The notes under the pieces: generated by a model
Told to the model about the DNA's origin: nothing
The model's database searches: none
The model's input: the letters and a program-made list of their open reading frames with translations, nothing else
NCBI GenBank assembly: GCA_036389195.1
Contig: DASVQH010000446.1
Coordinates: forward strand, 1-38,758
Source: JACCYI01 sp036389195
GTDB taxonomy: Bacteria; Actinomycetota; Thermoleophilia; Solirubrobacterales; Solirubrobacteraceae
Direction: 5' to 3'
Length of the DNA stretch: 38,758 nt
Shown here: in pieces, positions 1 to 8,025 of the stretch
Layout of the letters: each line of letters begins with the position of its first letter
How positions within the stretch are numbered: position 1 is the stretch's first letter
Program-made: the position numbers and the translations under genes

Positions 1-449
1 GGGCGCGGCTCGACGCCCTTGGGGTAGCGGCTGCACGTCGCCGAGCGGTGGTCGCCCTCGAGCTCGCCGCGCCGGGTCCGCGCTCGCGCGTCGGCCAGCA
101 CCGCGGCCTCCAGGCCGGCGACCAGCGTGCGCCGCGCTTTCAGCGCCGCCGCGCCGCCGAGTTCGCCGGCGGCCGGCCCGCGCCCGCTGTGCGGACGCGC
201 CTCACGCTGGTAGCGAGCGCGCCGCGCCGCCGCGCCGGCCTTCTGCGCGCGCGCCTCGGCCGCCGCGCGGTCGCGCTCGTCGCGCTGCGCGCCCACGATC
301 ACCAGGACGCCGGCGACGGCGACGGCGAGCGTCGCCAGCGCCACGGCGGCGACCGCCATCCGCCGCCGCGCGGGCGGGACCTTGCGCAGCAGCCAGCCCG
401 GGATCCCGGCGAGCGAGGGGAGCGGCTCGTAGCGGTCGGGCGTGGCCAT
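1..449 (-). CDS. Single-pass membrane-anchored protein, N-terminal part only
   Basis: The minus-strand frame is open from the ATG at 449 to the left edge, about 149 codons with no stop, so only the N-terminus is present. It begins MATPDRYEPLPSLAG, then a basic stretch (about residues 22-30), one hydrophobic segment (about 31-50) and an Ala/Arg/Glu-rich helical stretch. The arrangement predicts a cytoplasmic N-tail and a single membrane anchor. I do not recognise the family. The start is preceded at once by an 11-bp inverted repeat (455-484), which may influence its expression. It follows the LOV gene on the same strand after a 42-nt gap, so co-transcription is possible. Confidence 0.6.
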   Translation of the reverse strand, partial: MATPDRYEPLPSLAGIPGWLLRKVPPARRRMAVAAVALATLAVAVAGVLVIVGAQRDERDRAAAEARAQKAGAAARRARYQREARPHSGRGPAAGELGGAAALKARRTLVAGLEAAVLADARARTRRGELEGDHRSATCSRYPKGVEPR

Positions 450-454
450 GGCGC

Positions 455-484
455 GTCACCACCGTACGGCATGACGGTGGTGAC
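455..484. promoter_or_regulatory. Perfect 11-bp inverted repeat before the 449 start codon
   Basis: GTCACCACCGT (455-465) and ACGGTGGTGAC (474-484) are perfect reverse complements around an 8-nt loop. The repeat lies between the stop of the LOV gene (492) and the start of the next minus-strand gene, ending 5 nt before its ATG. No T-run follows in the minus direction, so an operator or a translation-masking hairpin fits better than an intrinsic terminator. Confidence 0.5.
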
Positions 485-491
485 GGTCAAG

Positions 492-2711
492 CTAGGAGAG
501 CGGCAGCACCCGGCGCATCAGCGACATGGCCGCCGTGGTCACGAGGTCGCGGTCGTAGGTGACCGCGAAGTCGAAGCGCCGCTCGTCGTCGGGCCCCTGG
601 TCGCCGAGGTCGACGGCCACCAGCGCGCCCGCGAAGTGCGGCGCGAGGACGACGACCGACCACTCGTCGGCAAGCGCGTCGTCGTCGGCCAGCGTCGCGC
701 CGCGGACGCCGGGCGCCGGCTCGGCGGACAGCCCGATCCCGAGGCCCGCGACGAAGCCGAGCCGCGCGCCGAGCTCCGTGTAGCGCTGCAGCGTCTTCGG
801 CGTGAACCGCTCGGCCGTCTGGAACGCCGACACGAGGATCGCCGTCTCGCCCAGCTCGCCGGCCTGGCGCTCGAGGTTGTGGCTCATCGCCAGGAGCAGC
901 GGCTTGGTCGCGCGGCGGACGGGGAGGACCTGACCGACCACCTCGAACGGCGTCGTCCCCGCCGCACGCGCCGGACGCGGGACGGCGGGCAGCGCTCGCG
1001 CGCCGCTGACGATGCTCGCCGGGAGCGGTGCGGGGCGCCCGAAGCGCCAGCCCTGGGCGTGCGTCGCGCCGACGGCGCGCGCGGCGGCGAGGTGCTCGTC
1101 CGTCTCGACGCCCTCGGCGAGCACGACCGCGCCGGTCCGCTCGGCGTAGGCGTTGACGGCGGTGACGATCTCCGCGATCTCCTCGTTGGGGCGGACCTGG
1201 ATCAGGCGCAGGTCGAGCTTGACGACGTCGGGGCGCAGGAGGCTGAGCAACGCCAGCGAGCGCGAGTCGGCGCCCACGTCGTCGAGCGCGATGCTCCAGC
1301 CGAGCTCGCGGAAGAACTCGAGCGAGTGCAGGAGGTCGGCGGGCCGCTGCGTGAGCGCGCGCTCGGTCACCTCGACGACGACGTCGAGCGCGCTCGCGCG
1401 CTCCCACACCTCGGTCAGGTGCGGCGGGCACGGCTCGCCGAGCGTCTCGGGCTCGACGTTGATGAACAGCCGCAGCGGCGCGGGCAGGCGCGCCTCCAGT
1501 GCGCCGGCGACGGCCGCCGCCCGGCACGCCCAGTCGAGCTCGCCGAGCCGGCCGGCCGCCCGCGCGGCGGCGAAGAGCTGGTCCGGCCGCTCCAGCGCCG
1601 TGCCCTCGGGCCCGCGCACGAGCGCCTCGTAGCCGACCACCTCGCCCGTCTCCAGCTCCACCAGCGGCTGGTAGACCGAGCGCAGCCCGCGCCCCGCGAG
1701 GACCGCGTCCAGGGTGCCGGCGGGGGCGAGCTCGCCCGCCGGCGTCGTCCCGCAGCCGGCCGGGCCGACGAGCGTCGCCTCCACCGCCCGCACCGGCGCG
1801 CCGTAGAACGCCCAGCGGGAGCCGTCGCGCGCCTTCGCGCGGTACATGGCGGCGTCGGCGTGGCGCAGGAGCGCCGTGATGTCGCCCGAGTCGCGCGGGA
1901 ACAGCGCGATGCCGACGCTCGCGCCCACCTGCACCTGCGCGCCCGAGACCAGGAACGGCCGGCGCAGCGCCTCGACCAGGCGGCGCGCGACGCCGCCCGC
2001 CACCGCCTCGGCGTCGCGGCCGAGCGCGTCGAGCAGGATCAGGAACTCGTCGCCGCCCTGGCGCGCGAGCAGGTCCTGGGGCCGCACGAGCCCGCGCAGC
2101 CGGTCGCCGACCTGGCGCAGCAGCTCGTCCCCGGCCGCGTGGCCGAGCGAGTCGTTGATGCGCTTGAAGGCGTCGAGGTCGACGTAGAGCAGCGCCAGCG
2201 CGCCGCCGGTGGCGCGCGCGCGGCTGGTGGCGCGGTCGAGCCGCTCCTGCAGGGCGTGCCGGTTGGCCAGCCCGGTCAGGGCGTCGTGGTAGGCGAGGTA
2301 CTGGACGCGGTCCTCGGCCTCGACGCGCTCGGTGACGTCGTTCTGGATCCCGATGTACTGGGTCACGACGCCGTCGGCGTCCCGGACCGGGGCCAGCGAC
2401 AGCTCGTTCCAGAACGCGGTGCCGTCGGCGCGGTAGTTGCGCAGCGTCACCTGGCACTCCTCGCCGGCGCGCAGGGCGTCGGAGATGATCCCGACCGGCT
2501 CGGCGGCGGTGCCGGGGCCCTGGAGGATGCGGCAGTTGCGCCCAAGGACCTCGGGCGCGCTGTAGCCGGTGATGCGCTGGAACGCGGGGTTGACGTAGGT
2601 CATCGGGCGCTCGGGCCGCGTCATGTCGACGATCACCACGCCGGTCACGGCGGCGTCGAGCGCGCGACGGGCCGCAGCGGGGCTGAGCGTGTCGGATAGT
2701 GCCTCGAACAT
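492..2711 (-). CDS. LOV-GGDEF-EAL-DICT protein: predicted blue-light-controlled c-di-GMP enzyme
   Basis: 739 aa. Residues about 22-128 form a PAS domain of the LOV class: GRNCRILQG has the photoactive Cys60 with flanking Asn, Arg and Gln, and NYRADGTAFWN and IGIQNDVT follow as in flavin-binding LOV domains. The GGDEF domain (about 135-300) has intact GGDEF (219-223) and an RxxD inhibitory site (R210-D213) five residues before it. The EAL domain (about 335-570) keeps EAL (362-364), N418, E447, the D477-D478 pair, K498 and E533. The C-terminus (about 587-735) resembles a DICT domain. Both c-di-GMP synthesis and hydrolysis therefore look possible, with light as the likely input (inference). The ATG at 2711 has AGAAGG at good spacing; an upstream extension is in frame but has no support. 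Likely cytosolic. Confidence 0.9.
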   Translation of the reverse strand: MFEALSDTLSPAAARRALDAAVTGVVIVDMTRPERPMTYVNPAFQRITGYSAPEVLGRNCRILQGPGTAAEPVGIISDALRAGEECQVTLRNYRADGTAFWNELSLAPVRDADGVVTQYIGIQNDVTERVEAEDRVQYLAYHDALTGLANRHALQERLDRATSRARATGGALALLYVDLDAFKRINDSLGHAAGDELLRQVGDRLRGLVRPQDLLARQGGDEFLILLDALGRDAEAVAGGVARRLVEALRRPFLVSGAQVQVGASVGIALFPRDSGDITALLRHADAAMYRAKARDGSRWAFYGAPVRAVEATLVGPAGCGTTPAGELAPAGTLDAVLAGRGLRSVYQPLVELETGEVVGYEALVRGPEGTALERPDQLFAAARAAGRLGELDWACRAAAVAGALEARLPAPLRLFINVEPETLGEPCPPHLTEVWERASALDVVVEVTERALTQRPADLLHSLEFFRELGWSIALDDVGADSRSLALLSLLRPDVVKLDLRLIQVRPNEEIAEIVTAVNAYAERTGAVVLAEGVETDEHLAAARAVGATHAQGWRFGRPAPLPASIVSGARALPAVPRPARAAGTTPFEVVGQVLPVRRATKPLLLAMSHNLERQAGELGETAILVSAFQTAERFTPKTLQRYTELGARLGFVAGLGIGLSAEPAPGVRGATLADDDALADEWSVVVLAPHFAGALVAVDLGDQGPDDERRFDFAVTYDRDLVTTAAMSLMRRVLPLS

Positions 2712-2730
2712 GTCGCCTTCTACGTCGGCA

Positions 2731-2746
2731 GATCCGGCGCCGGATC
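2731..2746. promoter_or_regulatory. 16-bp perfect palindrome in the LOV/cfa divergent promoter region
   Basis: GATCCGGCGCCGGATC is its own reverse complement. It lies in the 99-bp gap between the divergent starts of the LOV gene (2711) and the cyclopropane synthase (2811), 20 nt upstream of the LOV ATG. A dimeric regulator site is the simplest reading; there is no direct evidence for which protein binds. Confidence 0.45.
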
Positions 2747-2810
2747 GAACCGCAAACCGGTAGATGGCGCGTCCGCGCTTCGGTCGGCGCTTTGTGGTCA
2801 GATCTCGTCC

Positions 2811-4022
2811 ATGCTCTCTTCCTCCCCCAACGCGACGGCGCAGCTGCGCACGACGCTCGAGCGCGCACTGCCGCGCCGGCCGTTCCGCCTGGTGCTGTGG
2901 GACGGCTCCGCGGTCGAGCCGACCGAGGCGCCCGGCCGCCCGACCTTCACCTTCCGCCGCCCGGCCGCCGTCCGCCACGTGCTCCGCTCGCCCGGCCAGC
3001 TCGGGCTCGGCCGCGCCTACGTGGCCGGCGACCTGGAGGTCGACGACCTCGACGCCGTCATGCGCCTCGTCGACGGCTACAAGGCCGAGATCCCCCCGCG
3101 CGAGCGGGCGGCCATCGGTCTCGCCGCCCTGCGCGCCGCCGGGCCGGGCTGGGTCGCCGCGCCGTCGACCGAGCTGCGGCTGCGCGGCCGCCAGCACTCG
3201 AAGGCCCGCGACGCCGCCGCCGTCCGCTACCACTACGACGTCCCGACCGCCTTCTTCGCGCTGTTCCTCGACGAGCGCATGACCTACTCGTGCGCGATCT
3301 TCTCCCGCGGCGCGACGACGCTGGAGGAGGCGCAGGAGACCAAGCTCGAGATGGTGTGCACGAAGCTCGCGCTGCGCGAGGGCGAGCGGGTGCTCGACGT
3401 CGGCTGCGGCTGGGGCGCGTTCGCGATCCACGCGGCCTCGCGCCACGGCGTCCACGTCACGGGCATCACGCTGTCGGAGTCACAGGCCGGCGAGGCGCGC
3501 GCCCGCGTCGCCGCCGCCGGCCTCGCGGACCGGGTGGAGATCCGCGTCGCCGACTACCGCGACCTGGCGGGCGAGCGCTTCGACGCGATCGCCTCGATCG
3601 GGATGGTCGAGCACGTGGGCGAGCCGCAGATCGACGCCTACGCCCGCCAGCTGGCGTCGCTGCTGGCGCCGGGCGGGCGGCTGCTCAACCACGGGATCGC
3701 GCGGCTGAAGCCCGGGCCGGCCAACGCGGGCCCGTTCAACGAGCGCTACGTCTTCCCCGACGGCGACCCGCTCCCGCTCTCCCGCGTCCAGCTCGCGCTC
3801 GAGCGGGCCGGCTTCCGCACCGAGCACGTCGAGGGCTTCGGGGCGGACTACGTGGAGACTCTGCGCCAGTGGGCCGCCCGCCTCGACGAGCACCTCGAGG
3901 AGGGCGAGCGGCTGGCCGGCCCGGAGCGGCTGCGCGTCTGGCGGCTGTACCTGCGCGCCGCGCGCAACGGGTTCGAGAACGGCCACACCTCGATCTACCA
4001 GGTGCGCGCGATACGCCGCTAG
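2811..4022 (+). CDS. cfa: Cyclopropane-fatty-acyl-phospholipid synthase family methyltransferase
   Basis: 403 aa, the usual length for this family. Such enzymes transfer a methylene group from S-adenosylmethionine to the double bond of unsaturated acyl chains in membrane phospholipids. Seen here: the N-terminal substrate-side domain (1-130), the YHYDVPTAFFALFLDERMTYS block (140-160) and the SAM-binding motif VLDVGCGWG (194-202) followed by GITLSESQ. The C-terminal IYQVRA ending is also typical. The ATG at 2811 has no clear Shine-Dalgarno. The gene is divergent from the LOV-GGDEF-EAL gene across 99 bp. A mycolic-acid-type or other CFA-family methyltransferase cannot be excluded from sequence alone. 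Confidence 0.9.
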   Translation: MLSSSPNATAQLRTTLERALPRRPFRLVLWDGSAVEPTEAPGRPTFTFRRPAAVRHVLRSPGQLGLGRAYVAGDLEVDDLDAVMRLVDGYKAEIPPRERAAIGLAALRAAGPGWVAAPSTELRLRGRQHSKARDAAAVRYHYDVPTAFFALFLDERMTYSCAIFSRGATTLEEAQETKLEMVCTKLALREGERVLDVGCGWGAFAIHAASRHGVHVTGITLSESQAGEARARVAAAGLADRVEIRVADYRDLAGERFDAIASIGMVEHVGEPQIDAYARQLASLLAPGGRLLNHGIARLKPGPANAGPFNERYVFPDGDPLPLSRVQLALERAGFRTEHVEGFGADYVETLRQWAARLDEHLEEGERLAGPERLRVWRLYLRAARNGFENGHTSIYQVRAIRR

Positions 4023-4029
4023 TCGTCCT

Positions 4030-6018
4030 TCACAGCCGTCGCGCGACCAGCGTCTCCGTGACGCGGGCGTTGGCGCGCTGCAGGCGGATGCGGATCTTCA
4101 CCTTGGCGCCGCGCGGGATCCCGCGCGCCGACAGCCGCAGCCGGATGGTCTTGGCCGCCGCGGTGTTGCCGGCGCCGAACCGCTTGATCACTTTGCGGCC
4201 GCGCAGCGCGACCACCGACACGGAGTCGACCCCGCTGTTGAGCCGGTAGGCGATCCCCAGCGACCGGCGGTCCGGCCCGCCGAACACCGGCCGGCGCAGC
4301 TTGAAGGCGCGCAGCGCGCCGCAGCTCGCGCGGGCGTAGAAGGCGGCCGCCTTGTGGAAGCGGCCGTGCCGGCGCACGAGCGTGAAGCGCCGGACGTCCT
4401 TGCGCCCGCCCGGCAGCGCCATCGTGAAGCGGGCGAAGTAGTAGCCGTCGGCGAGGCGCTCCCCGGCGTCCCAGGCGAAGGACTTCGAGCGCCCGGTGAA
4501 GTGCGCGACGCGCCGCTCGCCGACGATCCGCCGGCCGTGGGACTGCTGGAACACGCTCACGTTGAACGGGCGCTTCTCGCGCCGGACGACGTCGAAGCGC
4601 AGGCGCTCGCCCGGCCGCACGCCGATGCGCTCGAAGCCGGCGTCGGACGCGCAGACCGCGCCCGAGTCGCGCGCGGGCGGCGCGGGCTGGCGCCCCTCCG
4701 TGCCGGGGACCGTGCCCGGCTCGGGCTTGACGGGGCCGCCCGGGGACTCCGGCACGTAGTGGCTGCCCTTGTAGCGCAGGACGTCGATCCCGCGCTCGTA
4801 GTCGATCGCGTAGACGATGTCGGTGCCCGGCACCCAGTGCGGCGCCGAGGTCGAGCCGCCGAGCGGGATGAAGAAGCCCTGCTCCTTGATCTTGCCGTCG
4901 GGCTGGATCTGCAGGAAGCGCGTGCCGTTCTCGTACTCGGCGAGGGCGACGAGGCCGCCGTCCCGGAACGTCGGGTGCTCCTCGAACCAGTGCACCGAGC
5001 AGCCGAGGACCTGGGCGGGCGGATTGGAGTCCAGGTAGGCGCCGTTGATCGGCCGGATCTCGTCGATGAGCCGGAACGTCCCGTCCTGCGCGACGCTGGA
5101 GGCGTCGAAGGTCATGAACGCGCCGTTGGTCGGGCCGCACTGGGGCTGGAAGTTCGTCTCCCCGCCGATCAGCGCGAAGCGGTCGGTGCCCTTGTTGGGC
5201 CAGCGGGCCGAGTGGATGAACCGCGCGGGCTCCTGCGGCGTCGCGCCCGTGGCGAGGATCTTCGGGTTGGTGATCGAGCCGCCGTCCTCGGGCAGCACCG
5301 AGAGCACCGTGAACGGCTGGCAGGCCGTGATGAGGATGCCCGGGCGCACCTCGTTCACGTTGTGACAGGAGACCTCGGCGCCGTCCTCCGCGGCGAACTT
5401 GAAGCCCTGCTTGCGCAGCGCCTCCTTCCAGTTCTCCTTCAGCTTCACGGCCTTGCCGCCCGGCTCCAGCGCGGCGCGGGCGTCGGTGATCGTGCCGCGC
5501 GAGCCGTAGAAGTAGGAGCAGTCCAGGACGCAGGTCGACGTGTGGTCGCCCGCGCCGATGACCGACGGCAGCTCCTTGACCGCGTCGGGCTTGCGGACGT
5601 CGTAGAGCCGCAGGCAGCCCCCGCCGACGACCGTGTTGACGCCGGAAGGCGGCGAGGTGAGGCACTCGGCGCCGGTGTTGACGAGGTCCGAGGAGATCCC
5701 GAGCAGCTTGCCGTTGGTCGGCACCTCCTCGTTCTCGAACTGGATGTTGGCGGTGATGTTGCCGACCAGCTGGGGCGTCTCGGGCTTGGAGATGTCGAAG
5801 ATCTCGAGGTCCTTGGCGCTGGTGACGTAGAGGTACTTGCCGATGATCCGGGCGCCGGCGGTCAGGCCGGTGGCGGGCTTGAACGACGTCAGGTACTCGA
5901 CGTTGTCGGAGGTGACGTAGTCGGGGCCCTGCTGGTCCGCGGCGGCGGGCGGGGCGGCCGCGATGGCGAGGCCGGCGAGGGCCGCGAGGGCGGGGACGGC
6001 GCGGGCGAGGATCCTCAT
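4030..6018 (-). CDS. Secreted LVIVD-repeat (propeller-like) protein
   Basis: 662 aa. Residues 1-27 form a clear signal peptide ending AAPPAAA before DQQGPDYV, so export is expected. Residues about 35-420 carry repeats of the LVIVD type (for example LYVTSAKDLEIFDISKPETPQLVG, and later LRLYDVRKPDAVKEL), which are predicted to form a beta-propeller. Cysteines cluster at TSTCVLDCSYF, suggesting a disulfide. A Pro/Gly-rich linker leads to a C-terminal basic beta-rich region (about 445-662). The function of these proteins is poorly defined. Its ATG overlaps the stop of the upstream gene in TCAT/ATGA (6015-6018), so it is probably the last gene of a translationally coupled three-gene operon. TTGGAG precedes the start. 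Confidence 0.85.
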   Translation of the reverse strand: MRILARAVPALAALAGLAIAAAPPAAADQQGPDYVTSDNVEYLTSFKPATGLTAGARIIGKYLYVTSAKDLEIFDISKPETPQLVGNITANIQFENEEVPTNGKLLGISSDLVNTGAECLTSPPSGVNTVVGGGCLRLYDVRKPDAVKELPSVIGAGDHTSTCVLDCSYFYGSRGTITDARAALEPGGKAVKLKENWKEALRKQGFKFAAEDGAEVSCHNVNEVRPGILITACQPFTVLSVLPEDGGSITNPKILATGATPQEPARFIHSARWPNKGTDRFALIGGETNFQPQCGPTNGAFMTFDASSVAQDGTFRLIDEIRPINGAYLDSNPPAQVLGCSVHWFEEHPTFRDGGLVALAEYENGTRFLQIQPDGKIKEQGFFIPLGGSTSAPHWVPGTDIVYAIDYERGIDVLRYKGSHYVPESPGGPVKPEPGTVPGTEGRQPAPPARDSGAVCASDAGFERIGVRPGERLRFDVVRREKRPFNVSVFQQSHGRRIVGERRVAHFTGRSKSFAWDAGERLADGYYFARFTMALPGGRKDVRRFTLVRRHGRFHKAAAFYARASCGALRAFKLRRPVFGGPDRRSLGIAYRLNSGVDSVSVVALRGRKVIKRFGAGNTAAAKTIRLRLSARGIPRGAKVKIRIRLQRANARVTETLVARRL

Positions 6019-6554
6019 GGCTCCAAGGTACGCCCGTCGGCGGCGTCTTTGCGCCGGTCCGGCAGGAGCGACTCCGGCAGCGTCCCCCCGTACGCCGGCG
6101 CGGCGGCCGCGAGCTGGTCGCGGGCCAGCAGCGGGACGTCGAGCTCGTGGGCGATCCGCTCGATCGTCGCGCGGACGGCGGGGTCGTCGGCGCGGTCGGG
6201 CCGCGCGAGCGCCTCGATGCGCGCGTGCTCGGCCCGGAAGCCGTCGTGGTGGACCTCGACGCGCCCCCACGCGGCGATGATCCCCTCCGCCCACGCCCAC
6301 TCGCCGTAGTAGGCGCGCAGGCCGGGGCGGTGGTAGGCGTAGATCCCGCACTGGCAGCGCGGGTCGGGGGACACGTGGGGCTCGTCGAGCCAGCCCTGGC
6401 CGCGGGTCAGCGAGCGGTTGGCGTCGTAGCACTCGGCGTGCATCGTGCGGCCCTCCCAGCGGCAGGGGATGTAGGGGGAGAGCAGCCGGTCACGGCCCAG
6501 ACGCCAGGCGCGGAAGCCGACGAGCGGGGCGGCGAGGTCCGGCGCCGCGCTCAT
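6015..6554 (-). CDS. Conserved protein of unknown function with CxCGIYAY motif
   Basis: 179 aa. Begins MSAAPDLAAPLVGFRAWRLG and continues with SPYIPCRWEGRTMHAECYD and DPRCQCGIYAYHRPG. The spaced Cys and His residues (RW..HAEC, CxCGIYAY) could bind a metal or form disulfides; this is inference. No signal peptide or membrane segment is visible. I recall similar GFRAW...CxCGIYA proteins as uncharacterised in Actinomycetota and their phages, but assign no function. It overlaps the genes on both sides by 4 nt (ATGA at each junction), so it is the middle gene of an operon with the 49-aa peptide and the secreted LVIVD protein. Confidence 0.75.
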   Translation of the reverse strand: MSAAPDLAAPLVGFRAWRLGRDRLLSPYIPCRWEGRTMHAECYDANRSLTRGQGWLDEPHVSPDPRCQCGIYAYHRPGLRAYYGEWAWAEGIIAAWGRVEVHHDGFRAEHARIEALARPDRADDPAVRATIERIAHELDVPLLARDQLAAAAPAYGGTLPESLLPDRRKDAADGRTLEP

Positions 6555-6700
6555 GCGGGTGCGGGCGCGGGCTCGCGGGGGTGCTCGGGCGCCTCGCGCG
6601 GCGGGGATTCTGGGGCGGGCGCGGGTGCCGGCGCGGGCGTTCGCTCGGGCGCCTCGACGGGCTCGACGGTGATCGTCCGCGACGGACCCGGAAGGGTCAT
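6551..6700 (-). CDS. Short Pro/Ala-rich protein (49 aa), first gene of the operon
   Basis: MTLPGPSRTITVEPVEAPE followed by a Pro-Ala repeat tail ending EPAPAPA. Three points support a real gene despite its size. Its stop overlaps the next start as ATGA (6551-6554), the same junction type as the following pair. Its ATG lies 6 nt after a TAGAGT -10 box (6707-6712, minus strand). Its N-terminus is non-repetitive with a plausible beta segment (RTITVEPV). Function unknown; the PAP tail looks unstructured. Confidence 0.6.
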   Translation of the reverse strand: MTLPGPSRTITVEPVEAPERTPAPAPAPAPESPPREAPEHPREPAPAPA

Positions 6701-6712
6701 GCGCCCACTCTA
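6701..6712 (-). promoter_or_regulatory. -10 box for leaderless start of the 49-aa/CxCG/LVIVD operon
   Basis: Minus-strand TAGAGT (6712-6707) fits TANNNT. With a 6-nt spacer the transcript would begin at or within a base or two of the ATG at 6700. There is no Shine-Dalgarno, which agrees with a leaderless mRNA. No convincing -35 was seen. Confidence 0.45.
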
Positions 6713-6796
6713 GTTTGCGGCCGGCGAGGCGGGGAGAGGAGCTTGACGAGGCTTCCGCCTCCCCCGGGCGCCGCGCCGGCGCCCCTCTCGACTCGT

Positions 6797-6838
6797 CCCG
6801 CCCCGCCGCTTCCCCCTCCCTCCGAGCGGCGGGGCGGG
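6797..6838 (-). terminator. GC-rich 14-bp hairpin after the FUSC gene
   Basis: CCCGCCCCGCCGCT (6797-6810) pairs perfectly with AGCGGCGGGGCGGG (6825-6838) around a 14-nt loop. It starts 9 nt beyond the FUSC stop codon on the minus strand. There is no U-tract, as is common for actinobacterial terminators, so the assignment rests on position and stem strength. Confidence 0.55.
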
Positions 6839-6846
6839 CGAGCCGG

Positions 6847-8025
6847 CTACCGGTCGCCGGCGGGATCGTCGTCCGGGTCGGCCAGCGCGGCGGACGCGGC
6901 CTGCCGCACCGCGGCGATCGCCGCCTCGTCCTCCAGCCCCGCGCTGCGGAGGAGGTCGACGGCGGTGGCGCGCAGCTGCCCGACGATGACGCTGACGGAG
7001 AGGTTGCCGGTCGACTCCAGGACGCGGGTCGCCGTGGCCGCCGCCCGCAGCGCCGGGTCCCGCACCGCCCCGCGCGCGCCGTCCGGCGCCCCTTCGAGCA
7101 CCTGCTCGAGCCCGCGGACGGCCGCCGCCAGATCCTCCAGCGCGCCGGAGATCTCGGGCGGGACGTTGTCGCCGAACCGGACCGCCCGGACCGCCCCACG
7201 GGCCAGCACCCTGACGTTGCGGATCGCGAGGTCGATCTGGGCGCCGGCCATGCCGTAGCGGTCGACCTGCCCGCGCGCCCCCCGGCGCGGCGGGGCGAGC
7301 CGAGCGGTCTCCCGCCCGACGTCCACCGCCGCGTTTAACCCGGCCTCGAGCGCCTCGATCGCGCGCGCCCGCTGCAGCGCCGCCTCGACGCCGGGCCGAT
7401 CGCGGTCGCGCAGCCCACGGGCGACGTCCTCGAGCGTGGCGGCCAGCTCCGCGAGGACCGGCGCCGCGGCCCGGCGCACCAGCGCGATCGGATCGGCGGG
7501 GAGCAGCAGCGCGTTGACGGCCAGCGCGATCGCCGTCCCCACCGACGCGTCGACGAAGCGATCGAACGAGAAGGTCCCCTGCGGCGGCTGGATCGTCACC
7601 ACGAGCACGGCCGAGATCGCCGCCTGGTTGACGATCAGCGCCCCGGTCCCGAGCAGGACCGCGGCGCTGACCGCCAGCGCGACGATGAGCCCGAGCTGCA
7701 GCGTCCCGGTCCCCAGGGCCAGGACGAGCAGGTCGGCGACGAGGATCCCCAGCGCCACCCCCACGGCGAGCTCGACCGCCCGCCGGCCGCGCTGGTCGTA
7801 CGTGACGCCCAGCGTCACCACGGCGGCGATCGGCGCGAAGAACGCCCGCGGATGGTCGAGCAGCTCCGTCGCCGCGAGCCAGGCCAGCATCGCCGCGACG
7901 GCGATCTGGACGATCGGCCGGCCGGCCATCGTCAACCGCGCGGCGCGCGCCCGGGCCGACATCCGCGACCGCTCGGCCGCGTCCTCGAGCAGGGCCGACG
8001 TGGCGCGGCGCGGTTGCTGGGCCAC
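6847..8025 (-). CDS. FUSC-family (aromatic acid exporter-like) membrane protein
   Basis: 392 aa. Residues about 32-175 hold a cluster of hydrophobic segments (VQIAVAAMLAWLAATELL, FAPIAAVVTLGVTY, ALGILVADLLVLALG and others), with the conserved R-G-R-R-A-V-E-L turn typical of FUSC/ArAE proteins. The remaining half (about 180-390) is a helical, Ala/Glu/Arg-rich cytosolic domain. Related proteins export aromatic acids or other toxic compounds, but the substrate here is unknown. Members often have two membrane halves; this one has a single half and may dimerise. It stands alone, with a strong hairpin downstream and a 550-bp gap upstream. Confidence 0.75.
   Translation of the reverse strand: MAQQPRRATSALLEDAAERSRMSARARAARLTMAGRPIVQIAVAAMLAWLAATELLDHPRAFFAPIAAVVTLGVTYDQRGRRAVELAVGVALGILVADLLVLALGTGTLQLGLIVALAVSAAVLLGTGALIVNQAAISAVLVVTIQPPQGTFSFDRFVDASVGTAIALAVNALLLPADPIALVRRAAAPVLAELAATLEDVARGLRDRDRPGVEAALQRARAIEALEAGLNAAVDVGRETARLAPPRRGARGQVDRYGMAGAQIDLAIRNVRVLARGAVRAVRFGDNVPPEISGALEDLAAAVRGLEQVLEGAPDGARGAVRDPALRAAATATRVLESTGNLSVSVIVGQLRATAVDLLRSAGLEDEAAIAAVRQAASAALADPDDDPAGDR

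Noticed and set aside
48..2699. A long plus-strand open frame (883 codons) opposite the LOV-GGDEF-EAL gene
   Set aside because: Its product is rich in Arg, Gly and Ala with no domain; the opposite strand carries complete LOV, GGDEF and EAL motifs. High-GC antisense frames stay open by chance.
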